Below, piece after piece: positions 26,446 to 37,559 of a stretch of 64,000 nt of DNA. The notes below the pieces were generated by a model. It saw only the letters and a program-made list of their open reading frames with translations. It was not told the origin of the DNA and did no database searches. The position numbers and the translations under genes were made by a program. Position 1 is the first letter of the stretch, and each line of letters starts with the position of its first letter. The stretch is from NCBI RefSeq assembly GCF_030704535.1, contig NC_081812.1, positions 19,624,501-19,688,500 on the forward strand, given 5' to 3'. Origin of the DNA: Vitis vinifera (taxonomy: Eukaryota; Streptophyta; Magnoliopsida; Vitales; Vitaceae).

Positions 26446-27457
26446 TAGTTAACAATATATCATTTGTATTTGAAAATAAATAAGATAAATCAAGTAGGTT
26501 AATTCCTCTTATTTAAATTGTCTCTCTAAATTCGTTGGTGTACATCTTGTTGGAGGAGTGCCATGATTTGCCTTTCCTGCAAGTCCTCTAAGCCACCAGG
26601 TCCCAGCTGAGACGAACCTTATCCGGGTCCAAGTCAGAGCTATGTAACGATTTTCGTGCATACCATGGGATCCACCCTTCCTGAGTCCTCCATCTCGGAT
26701 TCACGCACCTTACCAGCTTAACGGACTGCTTTAGAATAAAATAGAAACCCTCAAATTCACATGCATTCATAGTCTGGCCGAAGATGAAATCATCTCTGTT
26801 GTTGAATTCAAATAACTTCATTTCAAGCAAAAGCAACAGGTTTTGTTAAATGAAAAGGAGAATGGAGCGATTTCTTTTCTATTAGACATTCATTATGGAC
26901 AACCAGGTCATACTCATCATCTTATTTGTAACTCCATGACCTTAAGGCTCCCTTGTTAATTTCTCACTCCATTATTGAATACTAAAAAGAAGGTATGAAA
27001 GTCTCCAGAAAGGAGGAATACTTGCGCGCCTTCCTATTAGTTTTTTAAATAAGAGATCTAAGGAGAACACAGAGAATTAATTGAAGTCAACCCATATTAA
27101 TTAGTTGATCTGACACGAATATGGAGTAATTGAAATCAGCCAACATATTGATTAATGTATTGGGACATGATGTTTGATGTTTAATAATTGTATGCTTCCA
27201 ATAATAGATGCGTGTTGCTAGAATTTTGTTTCTCTTTCTAGCTTCTTCCAGCCTTATTCAATGAATGCGCCTGACGGTACCAACACAATTGGAACTGGAT
27301 TTTACAATTAGCCCGAAGGTAGGACATGAGGGAAGTGGTAAGAAACTTTAATCGATCATTTCTATGCTTGCTCATGAAATCACTTATACATTTCCACAAC
27401 CACTGCTAAATAATTGAGGCTACAAAAGTCAAACTACATAATAATATTTCTCAGACT
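26446..27457. other. Spacer, one unexplained GC-richer patch
   Basis: Mostly AT-rich. A patch at 26570-26840 has more balanced composition and an open minus-strand frame of 82 codons (containing PRWRTQEGWIPWYARKS). I cannot place that peptide in any family and see no splice context, so I do not call a gene. Confidence 0.4.
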
Positions 27458-28919
27458 TCAACTCAATTTCCGAGACTCCAGGAAATTCTTCCTCTTGGGC
27501 TCACAGGAAGAAATGTAGTCCAGAAAGCTAGCAAAATCTGTATCCTTGTAATGCCTTGGATTTTCTTGGCTGATGAGCTGGGGGGCCGGTTTTACCATGC
27601 ACTTGAAGGGAAGACTGTGCAAAGAAGCGACCGAAATACGAGGCTTTGTTGAATTCACAACTACTCTATGCAACACACTCTTGTACTTCCCATTGCTAAA
27701 GATCTGATACAAACCAAGTCATATATACACATGGTTAAGCAAAGGAAAAAGGAAAAAGAAAAAGCATCAAATCGTGAATGGTAATTAATTTGATGGACCT
27801 ACCTCAAGGTGGTCGCCGATGTTGATGACAAAAGAATTGGCAAGTGGTTCAACTGTTAACCATTTTCCTTTGAACTGTATCTGTAGACCCTGAATATCAT
27901 CTTGTAGAAGGAGAGTAAGGAATCCATAATCAGAATGTGGAGGCATTCCTAGTGTGAGTTCGGGTTCCGGACACGGCGGGTAGCAGTTAACAACCATGAG
28001 CTGGCTCCCATCCTGGAATTTTTCTAAAATGTCATCATCTTCTTCTCCTGTCTTTTTCTTGGTGTCTCCACATAGCCCCAAGCTCTCTAGGATGGCCTCC
28101 ATTAGCGTTAGAAACAAGTACTTGGTTTCTTTGGAGTAAGTAACCGCCAATTTCCTAATAATTAATATATTATATATATATAAAAAAACAAATTATATAT
28201 ATATATTAGTTATATGTCAACATATATATTGTTTTTCTGGTTTATTCTGAGCTGAGCTCTCAAGTCTCACCTAAAGTCCACGGGAGAAGATGGCCAATGA
28301 GGAAGGACATCTGATAAGGGATGACACATTAGCTTCAAGAAGTCTCGCCAACAAAAAACACCATCTTTGGTCTGGTTGAAGCTAGTTCCATATCGAACTG
28401 GCGAGCACATATCTGCAGACATGTACTTGGCTCTTTCTTCCATGGGGAGATCAAAGAACCTTTGGCTCACGTCAATCATGCTGCTGATGATATCGCTGGG
28501 AATACCATGATTTACCAACTGCATTAATCCAGAAACAGCCCATATTTTGTAAGTTCCAATTCAGCTATATGTCTGGAGAAAATTCAAATCATAGTTTTAG
28601 GCAAAATGATTTTGAACTGAGCAATACCCACCTGAAAAAACCCATATTCTTCACAAGCATTAGCGATAGACTTGAGGACTTGGGACCTATTGGAACCTTG
28701 TAACTCAGCAAAATCGATTACGGGCAAATTCAGACTAAGCTCGGCTGCATTGGGTACTCCATTATCCGAACTGGGTCGTTCAGAGACAGGCAATATGTAC
28801 TTGTTAGGAACTTTTGAAATCCCATTTTCACAAAGGTGCTTCACTCCATTCTGGTAGTGGGTATCTAAGGGATCATTCTCCTGCTTACTCTCAGTTGTTA
28901 TTCCCATTGCAGGAGACAT
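27458..28919 (-). CDS. 2-oxoglutarate/Fe(II)-dependent dioxygenase (DOXC class, flavanone 3-hydroxylase/DMR6-like)
   Basis: Four coding exons (28632-28919, 28271-28518, 27803-28154, 27458-27703) give 377 residues, normal for the family. The N-terminal DIOX_N part holds PVIDFAEL and LVNHGI. The jelly-roll core holds NCYPPCPEPEL and the iron ligands H252, D254 (PPHSDYG) and H308 (SVLHRV). The 2-oxoglutarate anchor is R318-x-S320 (PRIS). The enzyme should couple 2-oxoglutarate decarboxylation to oxidation of a small molecule in the cytosol. The N-terminal block NGVKHLCENGISKVPNKYILP recalls the flavanone 3-dioxygenase-like/SLC group, but the substrate cannot be read from sequence. The start at 28919 is chosen because an acceptor (TTTCAG) lies just upstream at about 28951 and a good donor (GAAG|GTAAGT) at about 29060. 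This implies a 5' UTR intron of about 110 bp. Confidence 0.9.
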
Positions 28920-29144
28920 GTAGTATATATCAAACACCACCTGAAACACATAAATATTTGAAAAAAAGAATGTAATACACCAATCTTTTCTGTGTAGGTG
29001 AAAAATAGAGAAAAGAAAAGAGAATTTGGACTAGGAATAAAGGTGACTCCCCCACTTACCTTCTAGTAAAAAACTTGAAAGAGGTAGAACAAGGATATAC
29101 ACGGACTGAGAATGAAGAGTGCAGATTTTGAAGAGGAGTTGGTG

Positions 29145-29152
29145 TATTTATA
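29145..29152 (-). promoter_or_regulatory. TATA box of the dioxygenase gene
   Basis: TATAAATA on the minus strand, in the context CCTATAAATACACC. It lies about 85 bp upstream of the inferred 5' UTR donor and 226 bp upstream of the ATG, which suits a short non-coding first exon. Confidence 0.6.
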
Positions 29153-32100
29153 GGAAAGAATCAAGCGATTCGAATGGTGCAACAGTAGCAAGTTTTATGA
29201 AAAAGAAAATGGGCTCTGCGGTTTGTGAATTCCATTCAAGACTGGTTCTCTATAACAAAACCGTTGACTGCGCACAGTCACAGCACGAGATGGTAGGGTC
29301 AGCAACCCCCAATAAGATAGCCACAAAATTTCAACTATAATGCACTGTCCTCTTTCCTAGGACCTACCTTGAGAGTGAATCTGTCTCTTTATATAAATGG
29401 TGGAATGCCATGGCTGACTTTTGGTAATCACCTCAGCTTGAGTAGGGTCCCTTTCCTATTCACTCGAATATTACAAATTTATGGGTTTTATGCTTGTCCT
29501 CTCCCTCTCAATCTCAAATATTTTGATTAATTCTCTTTATTTAGTTTGTTGGGGGCTAGTGTTAGTGACAACAGTGGTCAGAACTCCAGGCAATTCGGTG
29601 GGTTGTTTCGGCCATTTTTGATTGCTTATCACAAACTATGCATTCCTAGGCTGTCTTAATGGACCTAAATGAGCCTTTATAATTTCTTCAATTATTATGG
29701 ATACGTATTCTGATGAGTACCGGATCTAACTATTCATTCTATGACTTGCTCGTGAAGCTCACACATCATCCAGAGAATTCTAAGGACTAAATCTCAAAAA
29801 TTGAGGGCCAGAGGTTGAAGCTGTCATGGGAAGAACTGGTCAGTCCTTATCCACCTTTTGCCTTGGTGACTTTTATGGTGATTGTGATTGAAAATTTGAG
29901 TATTACCACGTACGTATTTATCCTTGTTCTTATTCATTATTCTCAGCAGATTACTATCACTCGTTAACTTCGGGACAAATCATTGGGCAGACCGGCAACA
30001 GTGTAATTTGTCTCAGTGACCCGGCTTGATCTTTCTGTAGGCTTGAACAATGACTTGACTTGGAAAAAATCAACCAAATTTCAATTCGTGTTTGACTTGG
30101 GACAATGCCTGAAGCAGCCAGACTGCTTTAATGTACTTGATTAGTAGTTTATATATGACTTAAAACTCAAACTATTTCAGTTGCATGCCTAAACACCTCA
30201 TATATATTGATCAGGTGATCATCAGATTGGCCCGAGCTTCAGAAAAAGGTGCTTTAGGAGCTGTACTGTGCATTGAGATCGATCCTCTCTTGGAGCCCGC
30301 TTGGACCTGTTTGATTAGCAAGCATAGAGCTTAATTCAATTAGCATTTGGTCAGCATAAATAAGTCAATTAATTTTATAGTTTCCGAGGCTTTCATTGGA
30401 TATCAACTTTCCATTGACTCGTATATGAAATATGAAAACATGTACCTGCATGGTCTGGGACGTATTAAATAAAGCTATCTCATTAATTGGTATATATACA
30501 TTTGTGCTAGCTTCATGTATTTTAGATGACTTTTGGGTTTGTAGATACGTCGGACCAACAGACCAAACAGTAAATATGAAACATATTATAGCATATATAT
30601 ATATATATATATATTCCGACTAAAATGCAAAGCAACCCTCTGGTCAGTTGGTGACATGTTATATATCTGCTCATCGTTTTGGAGATAATATGATCAACAC
30701 TTAAACATTCACGTACTTATCTGCAATTAAGAATCATTCTTGCGTTCTTATATCAGAGTGTCCACCATTAATGCATGACTATGTCTACTTAATTAGCCTA
30801 CAATATTATCATATAGATTTAAATCAATTGTTCATTTTCCTGGCAACTGCAGAAAAGAAAAATGAATTGAATGCATCACTCTTCACATGTCACAGACTTC
30901 ATCATCTCGACGCATAAAATAAGCTTATCCATGCATTACAGCTAGCGGTTGACCTCAGAAGCATTTTTGTACTAATAAAACTAAATACGAATATTTTACA
31001 AACGTGTGTTATATGAGGTAGCTAGGTATCTATCCTATATGACTTCTAAAGGAGCTCTTCATTTTTAAATTAAAAAGACCAGGTAGATACTGAAGAGCTT
31101 TGTTTGCAGTTGGGCCATTTGCTGTTGGATTTATTGGGGTAGGGCCAAGTGATCCTATGGGCCTTGAGTCTTTACATGTTCCCTAACTAATCTTTGAACC
31201 CTAGTGCTCTTTCTTCTTAGGTCACTGTGCCCTTAAAATAATGATGTGAAGGAGGAGTGACCTATGACCATCACCTCCAAGTCAATCTACCCTTTCGACA
31301 AAAGTAGTGGCTGGAGTTGGTGCCATGCTGGCCCAGAGTCCAAACAGGATGGTGCTCCCGTGTTGAGTTTTTTTGTCTTTTGTTACTCATTCGTTGCATG
31401 GTCTTGATCCACCTCAGCCATTCAATATTCTATGCCCTCCGCATATATCATATTATTTTATGTCCTTTCCAGCCTCTTTTCTTCTCTATTTTAAATTCTT
31501 TTGGATGCTTACCACTTTACCCTCCATGCATGACATCTCATAATTGATATTGTGTATGATCTATTGAATACCGATTGGATGGGATGTTGTATCTATTTGA
31601 GAACAATAGATTATGGACAATGCCCTCCCTTGCTGTAAAGATCCTCTCCTAATTTTGCATCTTGAGTTTGGTGCTGGTCCTTGGCTTTTGCGAGAAACTT
31701 ATAGATTGTAATTCCTTTTTACTCATATCTGATTATTTAATTTATATCTATTCATTTCCATTCTAGACCTCTGCTTCCGGCAGTTTTGCATACCCAAACA
31801 AATCGTTTCGGAAAGTTGAAGGTTAACATGGGCTATGGGCCAGTTTGGGCTTTCCAGCTCCAATTAGGTAGAGACCCACAAACAATTGTTAAGTTTTAAC
31901 TGTTGAAGAAAATACACTGAACGTATACTTGTAATTCCATTTTTTTTAATAGACTAAAATTGGGTTGGATTAATATTCATATAAATTGAACTTAAATATT
32001 TTTACAAAATAAAAATATAATAATAATTTTTTTTAAAAGGATAAATTTTTTACCTGATCAAATTAGTTAAGACCTGTTTGACAATTGTTTTTTAAAATGA

Positions 32101-33186
32101 TTTTTTATTTTTTAGAATAAAAAAACAAGAAAACACTTTTAATAACTAAAAAGGGTTTTCTATTTTTTATTTTTTAAAAATATTTTTAGATGTTTTCACT
32201 TTTTTTTAAGATTATTTTAAAAAATAATTATATAAATATAAAGAATGATTAAAAATAAATCATTGGATATAAAAAAATTAAAACATATTTAAAAATATTA
32301 GAAACAAGTTAAAAAGTAAAAAAAATTATGTTCTCAAATAGACTTTTATTTTACAAAATATTAGAGAACCATTGTCAAAAACTATTTAAAACAACTTTCC
32401 AAATATCCTTATTTTAAAAACCAATAATAAAAATATCAATTTGTTCTCTACCTTGAAAATAGATTTAAAAAATAAGTTTAGCCCTTATGTTCTTTTTTTT
32501 TCTTTCTTAATTAAAAATAAAGCAGTCCGATGTAATGAATCAAACAGGGCATGCACATAGGGTGAGGGGCGGCAGAGCTCTCCTTTAAAACATACCATAT
32601 TTAATCAAACAACTCCTACAGGCTACCAGCTCGAAAAGGGGGCTAACAAGTGAGAAAGCAAAACACTGCAATAAGAAATAATTGTGAGACATGAAGATTG
32701 GTTTAGATCCTGTAACGTTTAAGAAAGAGTTGAGATGAATTTAAAAATTGGCCTCAATTTGGGGTTGATAATGGGAGAGATTCACTTACCATTATTTTCT
32801 TTATATAATTTACAAGCACTTAGTCATATGCAGCTGAGAGCACATGCCATGTTCTGCAAATGCCAAAATAAGATAATGCACCCAAATAAGAAGAAAGAAA
32901 AAAGACCTGTATTGTATTTTTATTCACATTACAGAGATCATTGAACGTTGGCATTTCTTGCACTCCACTTCTATTTCAGCATTCCAACAAAAAAGATGGG
33001 GAGCAATAGAGAAGATCTCCATGGTGACTGACAATTCAGGCATACAGAAATATTCAATGCCAGTAACTGTTGAGACTTGGGAAACGAAATTAAACTAAAA
33101 TATGTAATCACAAAGCTTCTTATTTTGTATGCAAATTTGTTTGTGTGTTCCAGAGGTATAAGAGAAGATGGAAAAGGGATAAACCA
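29153..33186. other. Gene-poor spacer with AT-rich repeat-like block
   Basis: The left part is the promoter side of the dioxygenase gene. Farther right are an AT microsatellite (30593-30614) and mixed-composition spacer without credible frames. An AT-rich block at about 31.9-32.5 kb is built of GTTTTxAAAA-type words, similar in character to blocks near 45.7-46.3 and 59.7-60.0 kb. The last ~250 bp should hold the 3' UTR of the NCS1 gene. No gene is seen. Confidence 0.5.
30593..30614. repeat. AT dinucleotide microsatellite
   Basis: Eleven AT units in an otherwise ordinary spacer. Confidence 0.9.
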
Positions 33187-34878
33187 TTAGTTTGCAGCAG
33201 GCAAAAGGGGGTCTAAAGGGTGGGAATTTCTGTCTTTCCCTTTCAAACATGAAAGAATCCAGTAAAGGATCCCTGCAGAGAAGAAGCTGAAGAACCAAGC
33301 GTTGTTGTAGATGGCAACAAATGTATCAGGAACTGAAGTCAGAATTCCAAGCTTTTGCAATAAACCAGGAACCACTGGCAAGATCCCAATAACCAAAGCT
33401 GTCATTGCTGCCAAATTGTAACCTCCTGAATAATAGTAAGCTCCATGGGGGCTCAAAGAGTATAGGTCATTGATACTTAGATTCATGCGGTGGATCAAGT
33501 AGTAATCTGCAAGAATTATGCTTCCAATTGGACCCAGCAATGCAGAGTAGCCTACAAGCCAGGTGTAAACAAAGCTCTCACTGGAATGAAGAAGCCTCCA
33601 AGGCTGAAAAGCAATTCCAAGCAATGCTGTGAGCAGAGCTCCTCTTCTAAATGTGAATTTTGAGGGGCTGAGATTGACAAGAGCATTTGCTGGGGCCACA
33701 ACGTTTGCAGCAATATTTGTTGTAATGGTGGCAAGACTAATGCCAATGATGGCGAGGATCATTGTTGTGAATCCTCCAATTTGCCCAAGAAGTTGAATTG
33801 GATTGGATATTAAACGGCCAAAAATCACGGTCGTAGAGGAGGTCACTGCCAGGCCAACAAATGTGAATGCGCCCATGAAGATTGGAAGGCCAACCTGACC
33901 GATAATTTGGTCAGTCTGGGTCTTTGCATATCGAGTGAAGTCTGGAATGTTAAGTGCAACGGTAGCCCAAAAGCTTATATTTGCTGTGAGTGAGGGAAAG
34001 AAGAGTGACCAAAATTGTGAAGAGGATAGCCTTGAAGACAAGGAGAGCATGGGGGTGAATCCACCAGCATTAACATAAGACCAAAGGAGGAGGCAGGAGG
34101 TGAGAATGATGAGAATTGGAGCCGAGTACTTCTCCAATTCACGGATTCCATCCATTCCCCTCCAGACAATGGCCAACTGGGCCAGCCAAAAGACAATGAA
34201 ACATGAGAATTCAAGAGGGGATGTGCCCAGCCAGGGTAGGAACTGGGACAAAGAGGACTGTTTGATAGTTTTTGGGAGTAGGAGGAAAATTGCCTCACCT
34301 CCAATCCATGTCTCAATCCCATACCAACCACAACCCACCAATGCTCTAAGCAGTGTAGGGAGATGGGCACCGCGAATCCCGAAAGCCGATCGGGCAAGGA
34401 CTGGGAAGGAGATGCCGTAGCGGGTGCCTGGATGGCCTGTGAGAACCAATGGGACTAATAGGATGATGTTGGCAGCAACAACCGTGGCAATTCCTTGCCA
34501 CCAAGCCATCCCAAGTTCAACAAGGCTGCCAGCAAGGTAGTAGGATGGAACACCCACGACAAGACCCACCCACAGGCTAGCCATTTCCCACCCGGAAAAT
34601 GTCCTTTGGTGGGGTGCCGTGGGCTTGAGATCATCGTTGGTGAGGGTGGGATGAGGTTCAAAATCATTGAATTTGGAAGTGGGTGTGGGTGAGGGTGTGG
34701 CTTGGCTTGATGCCATGGTTGAAAAAGAGAGCCATCTTCTGGAGACAGACAGTTTCGTAGGTATGGAAGTTGGAAATGGACGAGTGGTGAGGAAGCGTGT
34801 AGTTGTGGGAGAAATTGCAGTGGTCGAGGATGAGTGGGGATTGGGAGGGAGATGGAGGCTGAGATACTTGGACACCAT
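33187..34878 (-). CDS. PLUTO: Plastid nucleobase transporter, NCS1 family (PLUTO-like)
   Basis: Intronless gene of 563 residues. Residues 1 to about 90 are Ser/Thr/Pro/Arg-rich with few acidic residues, a likely chloroplast transit peptide. About twelve hydrophobic spans follow from residue 97 on. The diagnostic NCS1 block [20 protein letters not shown] (148-167) and the [13 protein letters not shown] segment (183-195) identify the nucleobase-cation symporter-1 family. Plants normally have one such gene; its Arabidopsis member (At5g03555) moves uracil, adenine and guanine into plastids. A second Met at residue 55 could give a form without most of the presequence, but the upstream Met keeps the transit peptide and is preferred. 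Exact substrate preference is an inference from the family. Confidence 0.95.
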   Translation of the reverse strand: MVSKYLSLHLPPNPHSSSTTAISPTTTRFLTTRPFPTSIPTKLSVSRRWLSFSTMASSQATPSPTPTSKFNDFEPHPTLTNDDLKPTAPHQRTFSGWEMASLWVGLVVGVPSYYLAGSLVELGMAWWQGIATVVAANIILLVPLVLTGHPGTRYGISFPVLARSAFGIRGAHLPTLLRALVGCGWYGIETWIGGEAIFLLLPKTIKQSSLSQFLPWLGTSPLEFSCFIVFWLAQLAIVWRGMDGIRELEKYSAPILIILTSCLLLWSYVNAGGFTPMLSLSSRLSSSQFWSLFFPSLTANISFWATVALNIPDFTRYAKTQTDQIIGQVGLPIFMGAFTFVGLAVTSSTTVIFGRLISNPIQLLGQIGGFTTMILAIIGISLATITTNIAANVVAPANALVNLSPSKFTFRRGALLTALLGIAFQPWRLLHSSESFVYTWLVGYSALLGPIGSIILADYYLIHRMNLSINDLYSLSPHGAYYYSGGYNLAAMTALVIGILPVVPGLLQKLGILTSVPDTFVAIYNNAWFFSFFSAGILYWILSCLKGKDRNSHPLDPLLPAAN

Positions 34879-36749
34879 CTTGATTCACTTTTCAGAATTG
34901 TGGCGTGGAATCAATGGTGTCTTGTTTGGGGATAGACGCTGAATGGCAGATACCAATCGTTCTAGTCGCTTTCATTTCCTGTTTTTTTCCTTGAAAATAT
35001 TGTGATTCCAATGAGGTGAGCCATACGGAGATTTTTTTCTGCCTAGGATCTTGAGCTTCAAGACAACTGATCACGCGCTTTGTTAACAGGTGACTTTGTG
35101 TCATCACCTTGATCGATGAAGCAGTTCAGTACACGCGCTTCTAAAACTAGGCAGCGTATGAATAAGGGGGTTGAAAGTTCAATGATCCCGTTTTTAATAA
35201 GTGTATCGATGATTCAGTTGCCTATTTGAAAAGATCTGAATGATTTTAATATTTAAAGAGACAGTAGGGCATGGGATTTGCTTAAAGTCTTCCGGATTCT
35301 CTTTCCGGTGGCCCAACAGAATTGAAAACCATCCAACTAAAATCTCTAAACCAGAACCCACACTTGATTTGTTTTTCTAAATTCAGCTTAAAAAGAGGGC
35401 TATGATTCTTTAGCTGCGTCCCTCCGTAGGATTACTGCTCGACTGGTGGAAAACTGATTTCCCAACCAATGATAACCCTGTCCCATTGTCAATGTTCCCC
35501 TTGTTGGGCCAGAAACTTATCCAGCCCATATACTTCTGCACTCACAAGAGACTTCATAACTGACCAGTCCAAATTGGGCTCGATTTTGAAGAGGGGATCC
35601 ACGCTAAGTATGGTATTTACTATTTAGCAAGTAGCACAATATATGATAATATCGCATTAACTATGTGGGCCTGGCACAGCCCACTTTATGGCTTCAATTT
35701 CAGTCCGAGCAGTAGCTATACTGCTCGATTCACTAGGCTCAGTTGGGACATCCTTGGGCTAGAGTCTTAAACTATAGATTGAGGCCTGACCAGACCATAA
35801 ACCCAGACATGCCAGACGTTAAAAAAGTAGTTGGCATCCACCGTCCAGAAGCCCAGAAAGCGCCAGAGATGAGTGAGATGACAGAGGATCGATAGCACCG
35901 AGTCAAGTTGTCGCTGTTACAGATAATCCCTATAAACCTAACCCACCTGACCGTTTACATTCTGTTTGCCCAAACTTGGCTTGTAGCCTTAAAATATGGG
36001 GTGGTAGCCTAGAAATCTCCTCATCTATTCTTGTCACTCGTACGTGTCTAAACCTCCACCGCACATGTGGAGTCTTCTCACCTTCCGCCCTCACAATTCC
36101 CAAACAGAAGTCTCAATTTTAAGTTGAATCACAAATGGGGTTGTCTTCACTATTCCTTGCATGGCAGCCCCTTTATTTGGTGTATTATCATCTATTTGCC
36201 AAGTCGGTAAACTTTAAAGAAAATATAGCATGCACATTGAAACAGAATTGTCATCCTCACGCTCCTCCATCACTCAATTAACAGACATGGTTAAATTAGT
36301 TATCAAATTTGTATTGATGAATCAAACATTTTAAGATGGCCATGACAATCCAAAACAATTTTCACCTCATAGATCCTAAAAACCGAACAATTCATCATTG
36401 TGAAATGGGGTTGCAACATCAAAGACCCACGCTATTGGGCCAGGCTCGAAAACAATGGGTCCTAAAACTCGCCGAATATATATCTATTGAGAGCCTTGGG
36501 TGAAAAGATTCTTAACTGCAAAGGTTAAACCCCAAATGATAAAAACTTTGGGTTTGAACACAGCCACGGTGAGTACCATGCGCTTGAGGGAAATAAAAAT
36601 CCAAACAGAATCCATTATTTTTGTCCTTTATTCACAACCGAAAGAATTTAATATTCTTATGTACTTTCCAAAAATCCACCTCCACGTTTCCAAATATAAA
36701 CCAGAGATTACAAACAGCTCCGACTCCAAATTCCCATGGATGATGAGCC
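34879..36749. other. Spacer between divergent genes
   Basis: The spacer lies between the start codons of the minus-strand NCS1 gene and the plus-strand RING-H2 gene, so both promoters lie here. A weak TATAAA at 36695-36700 sits 50 bp before the RING start codon. Nothing else is recognised. Confidence 0.45.
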
Positions 36750-37559
36750 ATGGAGAACATAGGGACACCTCCCCCACCCCATGCATCTATCTTCACTCCC
36801 TTACTCATTTCCATGGTTGGTATATTGGGTACATCTCTAGTAATAGTAGTATACCATCTCGTAATCGTGAAATATTGCCTGAGGCGCCAAGCAGATCCTA
36901 GGCCATTGTTATCAGCCCCACGTTCCCGATTGTCTACCGGAGTGGATGCAAAGATCCTAGAAACAATCCCGATTCTTTCTTACTCAAAGAAAAAAGGCTT
37001 GCTGTTCCATGCGGATCAAAGTGAATGCGCTGTATGCTTAGCAGAGTTGGAGGATGATGACATGGTCCGCTTGTTGCCTAGTTGCCACCACGCTTTTCAT
37101 ATCACTTGCATTGATGAGTGGTTCGTTGGACATACCAACTGCCCACTGTGCCGCTCACCAGTGACCGCGGTTCTATCCTTGTCTAATGCTATTGAAGAAG
37201 GAAATGGGTTTAATCGGCCTACAGCTCAATTTCAACATCAAAGAAGTAATGGTTCTGATCTGGGTCTGCAGCTTCGCCATTGTGAATCATGTGTATTGCA
37301 TATGGATGGGAAGCCGAGGCCTGTGATGGCGGGTTTGAAGAGATCTTTGTCCATGGGTCAATCCTATGTTATTATTGACATACAAAGAGAAAGTGAAAGA
37401 GCTTCATCTTCTTCGTCAAAAGCGATACTTGGGCGGAGTAGATCGTATAAGGCGAGGTCTATGAGACAACTGGATCGAGCGTCCTCAACGCTGAGAAGGT
37501 CCTACTCCCGACTGCGCATGGGTTTGAGTGGCAGGGCTAATCAAATTCTTCCATACTGA
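36750..37559 (+). CDS. ATL-type RING-H2 E3 ubiquitin ligase
   Basis: Single-exon gene of 269 residues. It has a short Pro-rich N-terminus, one hydrophobic span (about 14-42), a basic stop (CLRRQ) and a GLD-like motif (GVDAKILETIPILSYS, 64-79). The RING-H2 finger ligands are C93, C96, C112, H114, H117, C120, C131 and C134, with Trp124 in the E2-contact position. This order is the hallmark of the plant ATL family, whose members are membrane-anchored E3 ligases often induced by elicitors or stress. The C-terminal tail is Ser/Arg-rich (for example RSRSYKARS, RRSYSRLRMG) and could be a phosphorylation or interaction region. The subgroup and targets cannot be determined. The start ATG is the first in frame and directly precedes the membrane span. 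Confidence 0.93.
   Translation: MENIGTPPPPHASIFTPLLISMVGILGTSLVIVVYHLVIVKYCLRRQADPRPLLSAPRSRLSTGVDAKILETIPILSYSKKKGLLFHADQSECAVCLAELEDDDMVRLLPSCHHAFHITCIDEWFVGHTNCPLCRSPVTAVLSLSNAIEEGNGFNRPTAQFQHQRSNGSDLGLQLRHCESCVLHMDGKPRPVMAGLKRSLSMGQSYVIIDIQRESERASSSSSKAILGRSRSYKARSMRQLDRASSTLRRSYSRLRMGLSGRANQILPY

Noticed and set aside
26588-26836. 82-codon minus-strand frame with a balanced composition
   Set aside because: Peptide not recognised and no splice or promoter context; kept only as a note in the spacer entry.
33552-34942. Several long frames on both strands over the NCS1 gene
   Set aside because: They are other-frame shadows of the 563-codon transporter gene, with no family signal of their own.
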